This document shows positions 8,884-18,880 of a DNA stretch of 64,000 nucleotides, one piece after another (the first letter of the stretch is position 1; each line of letters begins with the position of its first letter). Below the pieces are notes generated by a model. That model had not been told where the DNA came from. It saw nothing but the letters and a program-made list of their open reading frames with translations, and made no database searches. Source of the DNA: Candidatus Sumerlaeota bacterium (lineage in GTDB: Bacteria > Sumerlaeota > Sumerlaeia > SLMS01 > JAHLLQ01); the NCBI GenBank assembly GCA_030156535.1, contig JASGMJ010000014.1:51915-115914 (forward strand). The letters are read 5' to 3'. The position numbers were made by a program, and so were the translations under genes.

Positions 8884-9252
8884 AGGGAACACCACGGAGA
8901 CACGGAGAAAACAGAAGAGAAATAACCGCGAATCGCACGAGTGGATTCTGGGATTCTCGAAAGGCTTGTCCAAGACACGACTTGAAGTTGATCGCCCTTT
9001 GGTCGCAACCGTTCAGTCGCTCCTGCGGGCTGTTTGATGAAAGCAGAAGGCTATTGGAGCCCGCAGCTTTGGAAATGCCCTGATGCGCTTGCATGGCCGG
9101 AGGCATCTTCCCCATGGGGAATGCCTGCTTTTCTCCGTGCCTCCGTGTCTCCGTGGTGAAATCATCTTCCCTCACACACGGTTTCCGGGAGTTACGATGG
9201 GAGACCCCGGACGGTGGAGATTCAGGACGAAGTCCCGAAGGGACGACCGCTC
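8884..9252. other. Gene-free region with palindromic repeat element
   Basis: The 369 nt between queG and the leftward kinase hold a pair of perfect 18-bp inverted repeats (see 8890-9158) and a small hairpin, GTCCC-GAA-GGGAC at 9232-9244. That hairpin sits just past the kinase stop (9253) on its coding strand, without a T-run. I see no gene here. Confidence 0.6.
8890..9158. repeat. 269-bp element bounded by perfect 18-bp inverted repeats
   Basis: CACCACGGAGACACGGAG at 8890-8907 is exactly inverted at 9141-9158. The arms start 7 nt after the queG stop. The inner 233 nt contain no coding frame I can support. Arms of this CACGGAG(A/G)CACGGAG type occur between genes in many environmental bacterial genomes; that is general knowledge, and mobility is not shown. 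Confidence 0.7.
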
Positions 9253-11097
9253 CTACTGTCCGGTGATGCGCTTCGTTTCCTGCTCTTCGAGGGCTTCGTA
9301 GCGCGTGCGGTCGTCGATCAGAATTTCTCCGTCCGCCGTCATCACGATGTCGTCGCCCGTCTGGTAGCGCATGTCGATGCCTGCGGAGCGAATGCGGTTG
9401 TCGAGGCTGTTATATTGCAGCGGTGTTTCCCAGCCGTCGTACGGTGTGCCATCGGCCATCTGGAGGTACTCGGCGGTTGTGAAGCCGTTCTCGACCAGAA
9501 CGCCAAGGTCCTTGGGCGAGCGCCCCTTCTCGGCGAAATAGGAGGTCAGGCCGCGTGCGAGATCGTCGAGGATGCTGAGGGTGTACTGGTAGCGGACGTA
9601 CTGCGGACTCGGGGGCGACTTGTCCTGCAGACTGCCGGGGTCGGTGTTCGCGGGCCCCATGAAGCGGTCGAGCAGGGCTTGGAGTCCACTGGCTGCTGGC
9701 GAATTCTCTTTCGGTGCCTCGTCCCTGGAAGGGCCAAACATCGCAACTGCGATGATTCCAACCACCAGCATGGCAGCGCCGGCGATCATCGCATAGCGCC
9801 ACAGGGGGATGGGCTCGGCCTGCTCTTCGTGAACGACGATCGGTTGCTGGGCGTGGAGTATTCCAGAGGGGCGCCGCGCCGTGCCGCTGCCCGATCCGGG
9901 GGCGAGTGGCATTCCGGCGGCATCAATCTGCACGGTGGGCATGGCATGAATTGAATCGACAAGCGAACCGCGCTCCCGGGCCATCCACTGAAGCTTGACG
10001 TGCGAGAGGTCGGAGATCAGGTCGGCGTAGTCCTGATAGCGGTCGTTCGGATCCTTGGCCATGCACTTGCGAACGATGTCGTCGAACTCCATCGGCACAT
10101 CGGGATTCACCGAGCGCATGGGGATCAACGGCGCCGTGACATGCTTCATCATGATCTGCGCGGGGGTGTCGCCGTCGAAAGGAGCGCGCCCCGTCAGGTA
10201 GTGATAGAACGTCGCGCCCAGCGCATAGACGTCGGAGCGGAAGTCCACTTCACGGCCCTGGGATTGCTCGGGCGACATGTAGCGCGGCGTGCCCATCACC
10301 GTGCCCGCCGTCGTGCGAAAGCTGTCCTCCGCGAGGAACTTGGCGAGGCCGAAGTCCACGACTTTCACCTGCCCCTTTTTGGTCAGCATGATGTTGGCGG
10401 GCTTGATGTCGCGGTGGATGATGCCCTTTTTCTTGGCGTGATTGAGGGCCTCGGCGACCTGGATCATGAGGTCGGCGGCCTTGGAAATGGGAACGGGCTC
10501 GCGGGCGCGGATGTGGGTATCGAGGGGCCCTCCGTCGATGTATTCCATGGCGAGGAAGGGCGATCCGTCCGGTGCTTCGGCGACCATGTAGATCATCGCC
10601 ACGTTGGGGTGGTCGATGGTGGCGGTTGCCCGGGCTTCGCGTTGGAAACGCACGACGGCGTTGACGTCCTGGATCGTGTCGGCGGCCATCACCTTGATGG
10701 CGACCTTGCGTTGCAGGGTGGGATCCTCGCCCAGGAAGACGGCGCCCATGCCTCCCTTGGCGAGACGCTTGTGGATGATGTAGGGACCGAGCTGGCGCAG
10801 GTGCAGCGGCACGCCGGAATCAGGCTGCTGGGGGCTGGCGAGGGGGATGCGGTCCCGGGATTCCGTCAGGGATTGGCGCGTGACCGGACCTTCGTGGATC
10901 GTTGTTGGGTTGTTGTCTCCGCTGCCGGGGGGCAGGGGGATGTCATCGCCGGTTGTGTCCTCGTGCAGCGAGTCCTTCTTGATCGTGGGCGACCCATGCG
11001 GAGGCGTAGGGTCAGTGCCACCGATGGGGGCAGGGCGTTTCTGCACGCCACTCTTGGGGGCGAAGGGGAAGGCGGGTTTGTCAGGCCGGTCGGCCAC
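9253..11097 (-). CDS. Transmembrane Ser/Thr protein kinase with pseudopilin-like C-terminal domain
   Basis: The start is GTG at 11097, with GAGGGAG 6 nt upstream; an in-frame TTG lies at 11115. The 614-residue protein has a Pro/Asp-rich N-terminal 100 residues. The Hanks-type kinase domain (about 105-365) contains GGMGAV, VAIK (Lys 135), HRDIKPANI (His 228) and DFG (248-250). All catalytic residues are present. A transmembrane helix follows at about 434-454. The outer C-terminal part (about 500-590) resembles GspG pseudopilin: a long helix, then DGWETPLQYNS and IRSAGIDMRYQTGDDIVMT, matching the DPWGNPY...SLGADG...GEGDDI pattern. It is downstream of, and overlaps by 17 nt, a 48-residue membrane protein gene. 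Confidence 0.92.
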   Translation of the reverse strand: MADRPDKPAFPFAPKSGVQKRPAPIGGTDPTPPHGSPTIKKDSLHEDTTGDDIPLPPGSGDNNPTTIHEGPVTRQSLTESRDRIPLASPQQPDSGVPLHLRQLGPYIIHKRLAKGGMGAVFLGEDPTLQRKVAIKVMAADTIQDVNAVVRFQREARATATIDHPNVAMIYMVAEAPDGSPFLAMEYIDGGPLDTHIRAREPVPISKAADLMIQVAEALNHAKKKGIIHRDIKPANIMLTKKGQVKVVDFGLAKFLAEDSFRTTAGTVMGTPRYMSPEQSQGREVDFRSDVYALGATFYHYLTGRAPFDGDTPAQIMMKHVTAPLIPMRSVNPDVPMEFDDIVRKCMAKDPNDRYQDYADLISDLSHVKLQWMARERGSLVDSIHAMPTVQIDAAGMPLAPGSGSGTARRPSGILHAQQPIVVHEEQAEPIPLWRYAMIAGAAMLVVGIIAVAMFGPSRDEAPKENSPAASGLQALLDRFMGPANTDPGSLQDKSPPSPQYVRYQYTLSILDDLARGLTSYFAEKGRSPKDLGVLVENGFTTAEYLQMADGTPYDGWETPLQYNSLDNRIRSAGIDMRYQTGDDIVMTADGEILIDDRTRYEALEEQETKRITGQ

Positions 11098-11227
11098 GGG
11101 AATCTCCCTCTGCAAAACCTTTGTATCCTGATTTCAGTGCCCGGCCTCCGGTTGGCAACGCAAAAGCCACGAACGCCGCCAGGCCCGCCAGCCAGGACAC
11201 GAAAAGGATAGTGGAGAGATGCTCCAT
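11081..11227 (-). CDS. Small membrane protein (48 aa) coupled to the kinase
   Basis: The ATG at 11227 is preceded by a near-perfect AGGAGG with 5 nt spacing (reverse strand), the best ribosome site in the neighbourhood. The product begins MEHLSTILFVSWLAGLAAFV, a single transmembrane helix, followed by a short basic and glycine-rich cytoplasmic tail. Its stop lies inside the kinase reading frame, 17 nt past the kinase GTG, which implies translational coupling. No homologue comes to mind. It could modulate the kinase, but nothing in the sequence proves that. Confidence 0.6.
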   Translation of the reverse strand: MEHLSTILFVSWLAGLAAFVAFALPTGGRALKSGYKGFAEGDSRGRPA

Positions 11228-11428
11228 GTCGCCTCCTGTACGGCAGGAATATCGGGCACCTGGCCGCATATGAGGGTGCGGTGCCGCGGCAGCATGATGG
11301 AAGGGGAATCTGGGATGTGAGGCTGGCCAGGTTCTGCCCGTGGCTCGGCGCCACTTCGCCGTTGACCGATTCGACGCCCGGCACTGACTCTTCCGACTCC
11401 TCGCGGGAACCACGCCGGGCCGGAGACT

Positions 11429-12145
11429 ATGGGATTCGACTTACAGGGCTTTCTGCACAACCTCCTCACCCTCTATCCCGTCTTCCTCTTTGCCCTGACG
11501 ATTCACGAGGTGGCCCATGCCCTGACGGCCAAATGGGCGGGCGACCTGACATCCACCTACCAGAACCGGCTTTCCCTCAACCCCATGGTTCACATGGACC
11601 CGTTCGGCACGGTGCTCATTCCGCTGCTGATGATGGCCTTCGGGGGCGGGTTGTTCTTTGGCTGGGCGCGTCCTGTCCAGGTCGACAAGATGCGCTACAA
11701 GAGCCCGGGCTGGGACGTGATCGTTTCGCTTGCCGGGCCGTTTTCCAACGTTTTGCTGGCCATTTTCGGCACGCTGGTCTTCAGCCTGCTGCTGCGTATC
11801 GGGCTCGTTGGTGCCGGGAACGGCTGGTGGGTGCTGCCCGAGGGATTCGGCGGAGCCTTCAGCGAGTTCGTGATGCTGTACGTGGCGTTGAACTGGCTGC
11901 TCGTGCTCTTCAATCTGATCCCGGTGCCGCCGCTGGACGGATCGCACATTTTCTACTTTTTCGTCATTCAGGGACGGGCGAAGTACGAGGCGGTCTGGGA
12001 GGTCTGGTCGCGTTTTGGCTTCGTGCTGCTCTTCCTTCTCTTGTGGCGCGGCCCCCTGGGCGCATACTTTGGCGTCGCGATCTGGAAACTCACGAGATTC
12101 ACTCTGGTTCTTCTGGGTTTTCCACTCGACTTCCTTCAAGGCTAG
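11429..12145 (+). CDS. Site-2 protease family (M50) membrane metalloprotease
   Basis: This is a short rhomboid-independent M50 family peptidase that cleaves substrates within the membrane. The zinc motif HEVAH is at 26-30 in the first transmembrane segment, and the second metal-ligand region PPLDGSHIF is near 168-176. At 238 residues it is the compact form without PDZ or CBS domains. Four to five more hydrophobic segments are visible. It starts a long rightward run and is followed after 9 nt by trpS. Substrate is unknown; the neighbouring genes give no hint of an anti-sigma factor. Confidence 0.9.
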   Translation: MGFDLQGFLHNLLTLYPVFLFALTIHEVAHALTAKWAGDLTSTYQNRLSLNPMVHMDPFGTVLIPLLMMAFGGGLFFGWARPVQVDKMRYKSPGWDVIVSLAGPFSNVLLAIFGTLVFSLLLRIGLVGAGNGWWVLPEGFGGAFSEFVMLYVALNWLLVLFNLIPVPPLDGSHIFYFFVIQGRAKYEAVWEVWSRFGFVLLFLLLWRGPLGAYFGVAIWKLTRFTLVLLGFPLDFLQG

Positions 12146-12154
12146 GCACGCGAA

Positions 12155-13177
12155 ATGAACGGCATGGAAACAGGTGAACGCAAAATCCTCCTGAGCGGCA
12201 GCCGCCCCACCGGCCGCCAGCATCTCGGCAACTACGTCGGGGCGCTCGCCCAGTGGCTCGAGCTTCAGGACAACCTTGAGTGCTTCTTCATGGTTGCAGA
12301 CTGGCACGCGCTCACCAGCACGTATCGCGATACCAGCACACTGCCCGACAACATTCGCAACCAGGTGATCGACTGGCTGTCCATCGGACTCGATCCCGCG
12401 AAGGCCACAATCTTCGTTCAGTCGGCCATCAAGGAGCACGCCGAGTTGCACCTGCTGCTGGCGATGTTCACGCCGCTGGGGATGATGGAGCGTTGCACGA
12501 GCTGGAAGGACAATGTCGTCGAAGGCGGCAACGATTTGCTGCGCACCTACGGTTTTCTCGGCTACCCGTGCCTTCAGTCCGCCGACATCCTGATGTACCA
12601 TGCGGACATTGTGCCCGTCGGCAAGGATCAGGTGGAGCACGTGGAGAAGACGCAGGACGTCGCCCAAAAGGTGAATTTCCTCTACGGCACGGAGGAAAAC
12701 CCGGTCTTCCGCGTCCCGGAATGGAAGCTGGGCAACGCGCCCGTGCTGCTGGGCAACGACGGCCGCAAGATGAGCAAGTCCTACGGCAACTGCATCTACA
12801 TCACAGAACCCGCGAAGGACGTTGAACAGAAAGTTTCCGTGATGGTGACGGACCCCGCACGCGTGCGTCGTCACGATCCGGGCACCCCGGAGTTGTGCAG
12901 CGTGTGGAGTTATCACAAGGTCTTCACCGACCCCAAGCACCACGATGAAGTTCACGTGGGCTGCACGACGGCCGGCATTGGATGCCGCGATTGCAAGAAG
13001 TTGCTGGCCAGCGAGATCAATCGCAAGTTCGAGCCCGCCCGTGCCAGACGTGCTGAACTCGAACAGAATCCCGATGAGTGGCGCAGCGTTCTCGACGCCG
13101 GCAACAAGGCGGCCCGTGCCCGCGCCCGGCAAACAATGGAACAGGTCCGCGAACGACTCCACCTCTACACGGAATAG
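12155..13177 (+). CDS. trpS: Tryptophan-tRNA ligase
   Basis: A class I aminoacyl-tRNA synthetase charging tRNA-Trp. The ATP-binding motifs are HLGN (23-26), the HIGH equivalent, and KMSKS at about 206-210. SGSRPTGRQHLGNYVGAL is the typical TrpS N-terminus. Length of 340 residues is normal. Two ATGs, at 12155 and 12164, are possible starts; neither has a strong ribosome site. No T-box or other leader is visible, and the gene sits 9 nt after the protease gene, suggesting cotranscription. Confidence 0.95.
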   Translation: MNGMETGERKILLSGSRPTGRQHLGNYVGALAQWLELQDNLECFFMVADWHALTSTYRDTSTLPDNIRNQVIDWLSIGLDPAKATIFVQSAIKEHAELHLLLAMFTPLGMMERCTSWKDNVVEGGNDLLRTYGFLGYPCLQSADILMYHADIVPVGKDQVEHVEKTQDVAQKVNFLYGTEENPVFRVPEWKLGNAPVLLGNDGRKMSKSYGNCIYITEPAKDVEQKVSVMVTDPARVRRHDPGTPELCSVWSYHKVFTDPKHHDEVHVGCTTAGIGCRDCKKLLASEINRKFEPARARRAELEQNPDEWRSVLDAGNKAARARARQTMEQVRERLHLYTE

Positions 13178-13188
13178 GCGCCGCTGCC

Positions 13189-14319
13189 GTGCTCGCCATC
13201 TTCATCGTGACGGCGTTGTCCGTGATTTTCAGCTTCTTGTGCAGCCTGATGGAGGCGGCATTCTACTCGATCACGCCCAGCAAGATCGAGGAGATGCGCT
13301 CGGGTGGCGACGTGCGCGGCATACGGCTCGCCCGGTTGCGTTTGAACGTGGACGAGCCCATCGCCGCGATTCTCTCGCTCAACACGATCGCGAACACGCT
13401 TGGCGCGACGTTGGGTGGCTCCCTCGTGGGGCGCTACTACGCGGAGAACGGCAGCATTGCCTCGGCGGTCTACGGCCTCATCTTCACGGTGCTCGTGCTC
13501 TACATCAGCGAAATCGTCCCGAAGACGCTGGGCGTGACGTATGCCGACCGCCTCGCGCCCGCGTTTTCCGCGCCGCTGCTGTTGCTGATTCGCCTGATGA
13601 AGCCGTTTGTTGTCAGCAGCCAGGTACTGACGCAAACGATTCGCAAGGGCGGGCCCGAAAGCGGGGGAGCGCCGAGTGAACGCGAGATTCTGGCCCTCGC
13701 CGAAATGGGCGCCCGTGCGGGAACGCTTCTCCCGGACGAAGCCCGTTGGGCCATCAATGCGTTGCGGTTGAATGATGTGATCGCCCGCGACCTGATGACG
13801 CCACGCACGGTTGTCTACGTGCTTCCCGTCGAGCTTCCCCTGGCGGAAGTGGCGCAGCGCAGCGAGCACTGGACGTACAGCCGCCTCCCCGTCGTACGCG
13901 ACAACGATCCCGACCAGGTCGAAGGCATCGTGCATCGCCGCGATGTGTTCGACGAGCTCGTGACGCACGACGACGCGGAGCTCGAAGGACGTACGCTCAA
14001 GGACCTCGCGCAGGCAGCGCACTTCGTTCCCGAGACGCTGCCGTGCAACGAGCTGCTGCGCATGTTCCTCGAGAACCGCCAGCAGCTTCTGATCGTGACG
14101 AACGAGTTCGGTGGTATGGAAGGCGTGATCTCGCTCGAAGACATTCTGGAATACATCCTCGGCGAAGAGATCGTCGATCCGCACGACAAGCACATCGACA
14201 TGCAGGAAGTTGCGCGCCGAAAAGCCGAGCGGCGCCAGAAACAGCGGGCTGCCGCGGGGTCGCTTGGCCCCAAGCGTTCCCCGCGCGGGCAGGGCCGCGA
14301 CCGGCGCGACGCGCAATAG
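13189..14319 (+). CDS. CNNM transmembrane / CBS-domain protein (hemolysin-type, DUF21)
   Basis: The GTG at 13189 begins a 376-residue protein whose first 150 residues hold three to four membrane helices of the CNNM (DUF21) fold, a family implicated in magnesium and cobalt transport. Two CBS repeats follow at about 200-325, including LMTPRTVVYVLPVELPL and LIVTNEFGGMEGVISLEDI. The protein ends in a basic tail. The usual C-terminal CorC_HlyC domain is missing. It starts 11 nt after trpS. An open frame extends upstream into trpS but has no support. Confidence 0.88.
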   Translation: MLAIFIVTALSVIFSFLCSLMEAAFYSITPSKIEEMRSGGDVRGIRLARLRLNVDEPIAAILSLNTIANTLGATLGGSLVGRYYAENGSIASAVYGLIFTVLVLYISEIVPKTLGVTYADRLAPAFSAPLLLLIRLMKPFVVSSQVLTQTIRKGGPESGGAPSEREILALAEMGARAGTLLPDEARWAINALRLNDVIARDLMTPRTVVYVLPVELPLAEVAQRSEHWTYSRLPVVRDNDPDQVEGIVHRRDVFDELVTHDDAELEGRTLKDLAQAAHFVPETLPCNELLRMFLENRQQLLIVTNEFGGMEGVISLEDILEYILGEEIVDPHDKHIDMQEVARRKAERRQKQRAAAGSLGPKRSPRGQGRDRRDAQ

Positions 14320-14349
14320 TCCGCCGCGGCACCAGGGAGACGAAAGTCA

Positions 14350-15405
14350 ATGGCCAGGCAAGTTGCAATCATTGGCGCAGGCATCGCGGGAATCGCTGCC
14401 GCCTGGGAGATCAGGCGCCACGGGCTGGAGGCGATCCTGTTGGACCGCGCGGAGCAGCCCGGTGGGCAGCTCGCGACGATCCGGGGGGAGGGTTGGAGCG
14501 CCGACGTGGGCGCGCCCTTCTTCGATCTTGCCGCCCCGTCGTTGCGCCTCCTGCTGGCGCAGACGGGCCTCACGCCCTCGGCGGTGAGGCTGCACGATGG
14601 CGTTGCGCGACTGACGGCGGAGGGCATCGCGCCGAGGCGTGAATTTGGCGGGAACCGCGTTGCGCTGCGCCAGGGGTGGGGGGCGCTGGTGGCCGCTCTG
14701 ACGCGCGAGACCGCGTTCTGGCCGGGCGTGGCAGTCGATGCCTTTCACTGGAATTCGGTGCGGCGGCGCTTCGAGATGCGCGATGCCGACCGGAAGCGTG
14801 CCGTCTTCGACCCGGTCGCCCGCCGTGTGCTGGAGGTGGACGGCGTGATCCTGGCGGTGCCGGGGCCGGAGGCCGCCGCCATTGCCGCGAACACGAGCTT
14901 CCTGCTCCCCATCGCCGAGCCACTCTCGCAAGTGACGGCAGAGCCCGTGGTCACCGGCGTGTTCCTGGTACCGGCTTTCGATCCGGGTTTCTGTGTTCTC
15001 GAAGGTGCCCCCGAATTGGCATTGCGTTGGCTGACGCTGGAGGAGCGCAAGGTGCCCGGCCGCGTACCTGCGGGGCAGGGTGTAGTCGTGGCCTGCGTGG
15101 GCCGGGAACTCTCCAGCAAGCTGGTGCAGCTCTCCGAAAGCGATGCTGCCCCCCTGCTGTGGCGTGCCACAGCCGACATTCTGGGGCTCCCCGCCGCCGA
15201 ACCCTTGGCGTCGCGCCTGATTGCCGTCGGGCACGGCGAGACGCCGCCGGAACGCCAAGCGGCAATTCCGGAAAGCGGTCTGCCCACTGATCCGGCTGGC
15301 ATCCCCTTCGGACTTGCAGGAGGATGGACTGCTGGGCCAGACTTGGATGCTGCGGCGGGGTCGGGCCGCCGGGCGGCAGCAGCGGTGCTCGCGCGCCTCT
15401 CTTGA
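14350..15405 (+). CDS. FAD-dependent amine oxidase / renalase-like oxidoreductase
   Basis: The N-terminus carries the dinucleotide-binding motif GAGIAGIAAAWEIRRHG (9-25) followed by an acidic/aspartate-ending strand and the PGGQLATI motif that binds FAD. The C-terminus has the second FAD motif, IPFGLAGGWTAGPDLDAA. At 351 residues it matches small NAD(P)/FAD proteins of the renalase type; the substrate cannot be predicted. Its position between the CNNM gene and zwf does not clarify a role. The ATG at 14350 is preceded by GGGAGACGAAAG, an acceptable ribosome site. Confidence 0.82.
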   Translation: MARQVAIIGAGIAGIAAAWEIRRHGLEAILLDRAEQPGGQLATIRGEGWSADVGAPFFDLAAPSLRLLLAQTGLTPSAVRLHDGVARLTAEGIAPRREFGGNRVALRQGWGALVAALTRETAFWPGVAVDAFHWNSVRRRFEMRDADRKRAVFDPVARRVLEVDGVILAVPGPEAAAIAANTSFLLPIAEPLSQVTAEPVVTGVFLVPAFDPGFCVLEGAPELALRWLTLEERKVPGRVPAGQGVVVACVGRELSSKLVQLSESDAAPLLWRATADILGLPAAEPLASRLIAVGHGETPPERQAAIPESGLPTDPAGIPFGLAGGWTAGPDLDAAAGSGRRAAAAVLARLS

Positions 15406-15440
15406 GCAGGCGCGTCGGCTGCGGGCGAAAGGGTAAGAAC

Positions 15441-16988
<1,548 letters not shown>

Positions 16989-16990
16989 TC

Positions 16991-18121
16991 ATGGCTGCAG
17001 CTACCGATTCAGCCCTGCCCGGTTTCCCCGTTGAACTTTCTCCCGACGCGATCGACCGCGAACTTGCGTCGATGTGGAAGCAGCGCGGCAGCGAAGGCGG
17101 CGACGAATCCCCCGGCGTCACGCGCATTGCCCTGGGCAACATCATCTGGCTGGCCTCGACGCGCCACCGCGACCACGCCCGCCGCGTTTTCGCCAATCTG
17201 GTGCAGCATTATCCCAGCCGCCTGATCCTGCTGGAGTACCATGAGGAGTGGGAGAACCCGGAGGTCGAGGCGTTCGTCAACGCCCAGTGTTTCCGCTCGC
17301 ATGAAATCCGCGGCGAGGTCTGCTGCGAGGAAATCGTCCTGCGCTTCGGCGCTTGCGCTTTCCGCCACATTGCCAATGCGGTGCTCTCGTTGCTGCTGCC
17401 CGACGTCCCCACGACGTTCTGCTACATCAGTGCACTGCCGCATCGCTACGTCGAGCTGATCGAGGCGATAGGCGCCATGGCGGATCACACGCTCACCGAG
17501 GCGACGCTGCTCGACGATCCGGTGCAGGGCCTGCGTGAAATGGCCGAGGGAACCGCCTGCGCGGGCACGCTCTCATGGTTTCGCTACACGCCAATCCGCG
17601 ATCAGATTGCGGCCGTCTTTGACGACCGCAATTGCGGCGCCCTGCTTTCCTCGATCAGCGGCGTGCGCATCAAGTGGTGTGGCGGGGGAGGCATCGAGGC
17701 GCTGACGTCCGCAAGTCTGCTCGTTGGCTGGATGGCATCGCGCCTGGGATGGAAGCCCGGCGCGGCCAGCTGGCCGTTTCACTTCGAGAGTTCCGCGGGT
17801 CCGGTCTCCGTTGAGTTTCTGCGGTGCGAGCCCGAAGAGGAGGAAGGCGAGGCAGTGCTCGCCGAGATCGAGATCCTCTGCGCAACGGGCGACCGTGTGC
17901 GGTTGCTGCAATCGGAACGGCGCGGCTTTCTGGAGCGCGTTCTGGATGGACCCTCACAGCTTTGTGAAGGCAAACCGATGTATGTGAAGACGCGGCCGCT
18001 CGACGAGGCACAGGCCGTGGTCCTCTCGCTGAACACGACGGCGACGAACCCCGTCTTCCGACATGCGGCCCGCCTCGCGGCGCCGGTACTTGAATCCGCG
18101 CTGAAAAGGTTGAACTCATGA
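16991..18121 (+). CDS. opcA: Glucose-6-phosphate dehydrogenase assembly protein OpcA
   Basis: OpcA binds and activates Zwf, and is known from cyanobacteria, actinobacteria and scattered other phyla. The 376-residue protein shows the family features: ALGNIIWLAST near residue 47-58, a ...FCYISALPHRYVELIE segment, and C-terminal beta-rich domain. It lies 2 nt after zwf and overlaps pgl by ATGA, which supports a Zwf-linked role. Start ATG 16991 follows GGAGGAGAATCTGATC, a good ribosome site. Identification rests on sequence feel and on context; the context is very strong. Confidence 0.9.
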   Translation: MAAATDSALPGFPVELSPDAIDRELASMWKQRGSEGGDESPGVTRIALGNIIWLASTRHRDHARRVFANLVQHYPSRLILLEYHEEWENPEVEAFVNAQCFRSHEIRGEVCCEEIVLRFGACAFRHIANAVLSLLLPDVPTTFCYISALPHRYVELIEAIGAMADHTLTEATLLDDPVQGLREMAEGTACAGTLSWFRYTPIRDQIAAVFDDRNCGALLSSISGVRIKWCGGGGIEALTSASLLVGWMASRLGWKPGAASWPFHFESSAGPVSVEFLRCEPEEEEGEAVLAEIEILCATGDRVRLLQSERRGFLERVLDGPSQLCEGKPMYVKTRPLDEAQAVVLSLNTTATNPVFRHAARLAAPVLESALKRLNS

Positions 18122-18840
18122 GTCGAACACTTGTCTATCCCGGGCCAGGCGATCTCGCCGAAGCGGCGGCGGAATACCTGCTCTCCCAAATCCAGCTGGC
18201 CGTTGCCGATCGCGGCGCGTTTCATCTCGCGCTCTCCGGTGGCAGCACCCCAAAAGTCGTTTACGAGCAACTCGTCCGCACTGGCCGATTCACCCCGGAG
18301 CTTGTTGCCTGCACGCATCTCTACTGGGGCGATGAACGCTCCGTCCCCAACGACGACGAGCAGTCGAACGTGCGCATGGCGCACGAGAGTCTGATCGATC
18401 CCCTGGGTTTTCCGCGCGGAAACGTGCATCCGGTGAATGGCGGCGCCAGCGATCTCAGGAGCGAAGCAAAACGCTACGAGGAACTGCTGCTCCACAACCT
18501 CACCGATGGCGAGGGACGCTGGCCGGGTTTCGATCTCGTGCTGCTGGGCATGGGGGCCGATGGGCACACGGCGTCACTGTTTCCCGGCACCGCCGCGCTC
18601 CAGACGACGAATCGGTTCTTCGTGGAGAACGAGGTGCCACAGCTCGACACGTGGCGCCTGACACTGACTTACTCCGCGATTAACAACAGCCGCCATGTGC
18701 TGATCCTCGTGACAGGGAAATCAAAGGCACCTGTCATCAAGGCCATGCGAGAGGGCGACGATGGATTTCCCATTTGCGGCGTTCGCGATGGCGAGAATGA
18801 AGTCATGTGGATGATCGACGAGGCGGCAAACCGTCTGTAA
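18118..18840 (+). CDS. pgl: 6-phosphogluconolactonase
   Basis: Hydrolyses 6-phosphogluconolactone to 6-phosphogluconate, the second step of the pathway. The DevB-type motifs LALSGGSTPKVVYEQL, YWGDERSVPNDDEQSN and LLGMGADGHTASLFPG are all present in order. At 240 residues it has the usual length. Start overlaps the opcA stop (ATGA). A 40-nt gap with GAAGAAGG precedes gnd. Confidence 0.96.
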   Translation: MSRTLVYPGPGDLAEAAAEYLLSQIQLAVADRGAFHLALSGGSTPKVVYEQLVRTGRFTPELVACTHLYWGDERSVPNDDEQSNVRMAHESLIDPLGFPRGNVHPVNGGASDLRSEAKRYEELLLHNLTDGEGRWPGFDLVLLGMGADGHTASLFPGTAALQTTNRFFVENEVPQLDTWRLTLTYSAINNSRHVLILVTGKSKAPVIKAMREGDDGFPICGVRDGENEVMWMIDEAANRL

Positions 18841-18880
18841 GAGAAGGCAAATCATTTCCAACGAAGAAGGCGGCACAATC

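Noticed and set aside
9080..9130. CCCCATGGGGA palindrome as a regulatory site
   Set aside because: It is short and lies inside the inverted-repeat element away from any promoter; chance is likely.
11441..13162. 573-codon leftward frame opposite the M50 protease and trpS
   Set aside because: Shadow of two clear genes; composition unlike a folded protein.
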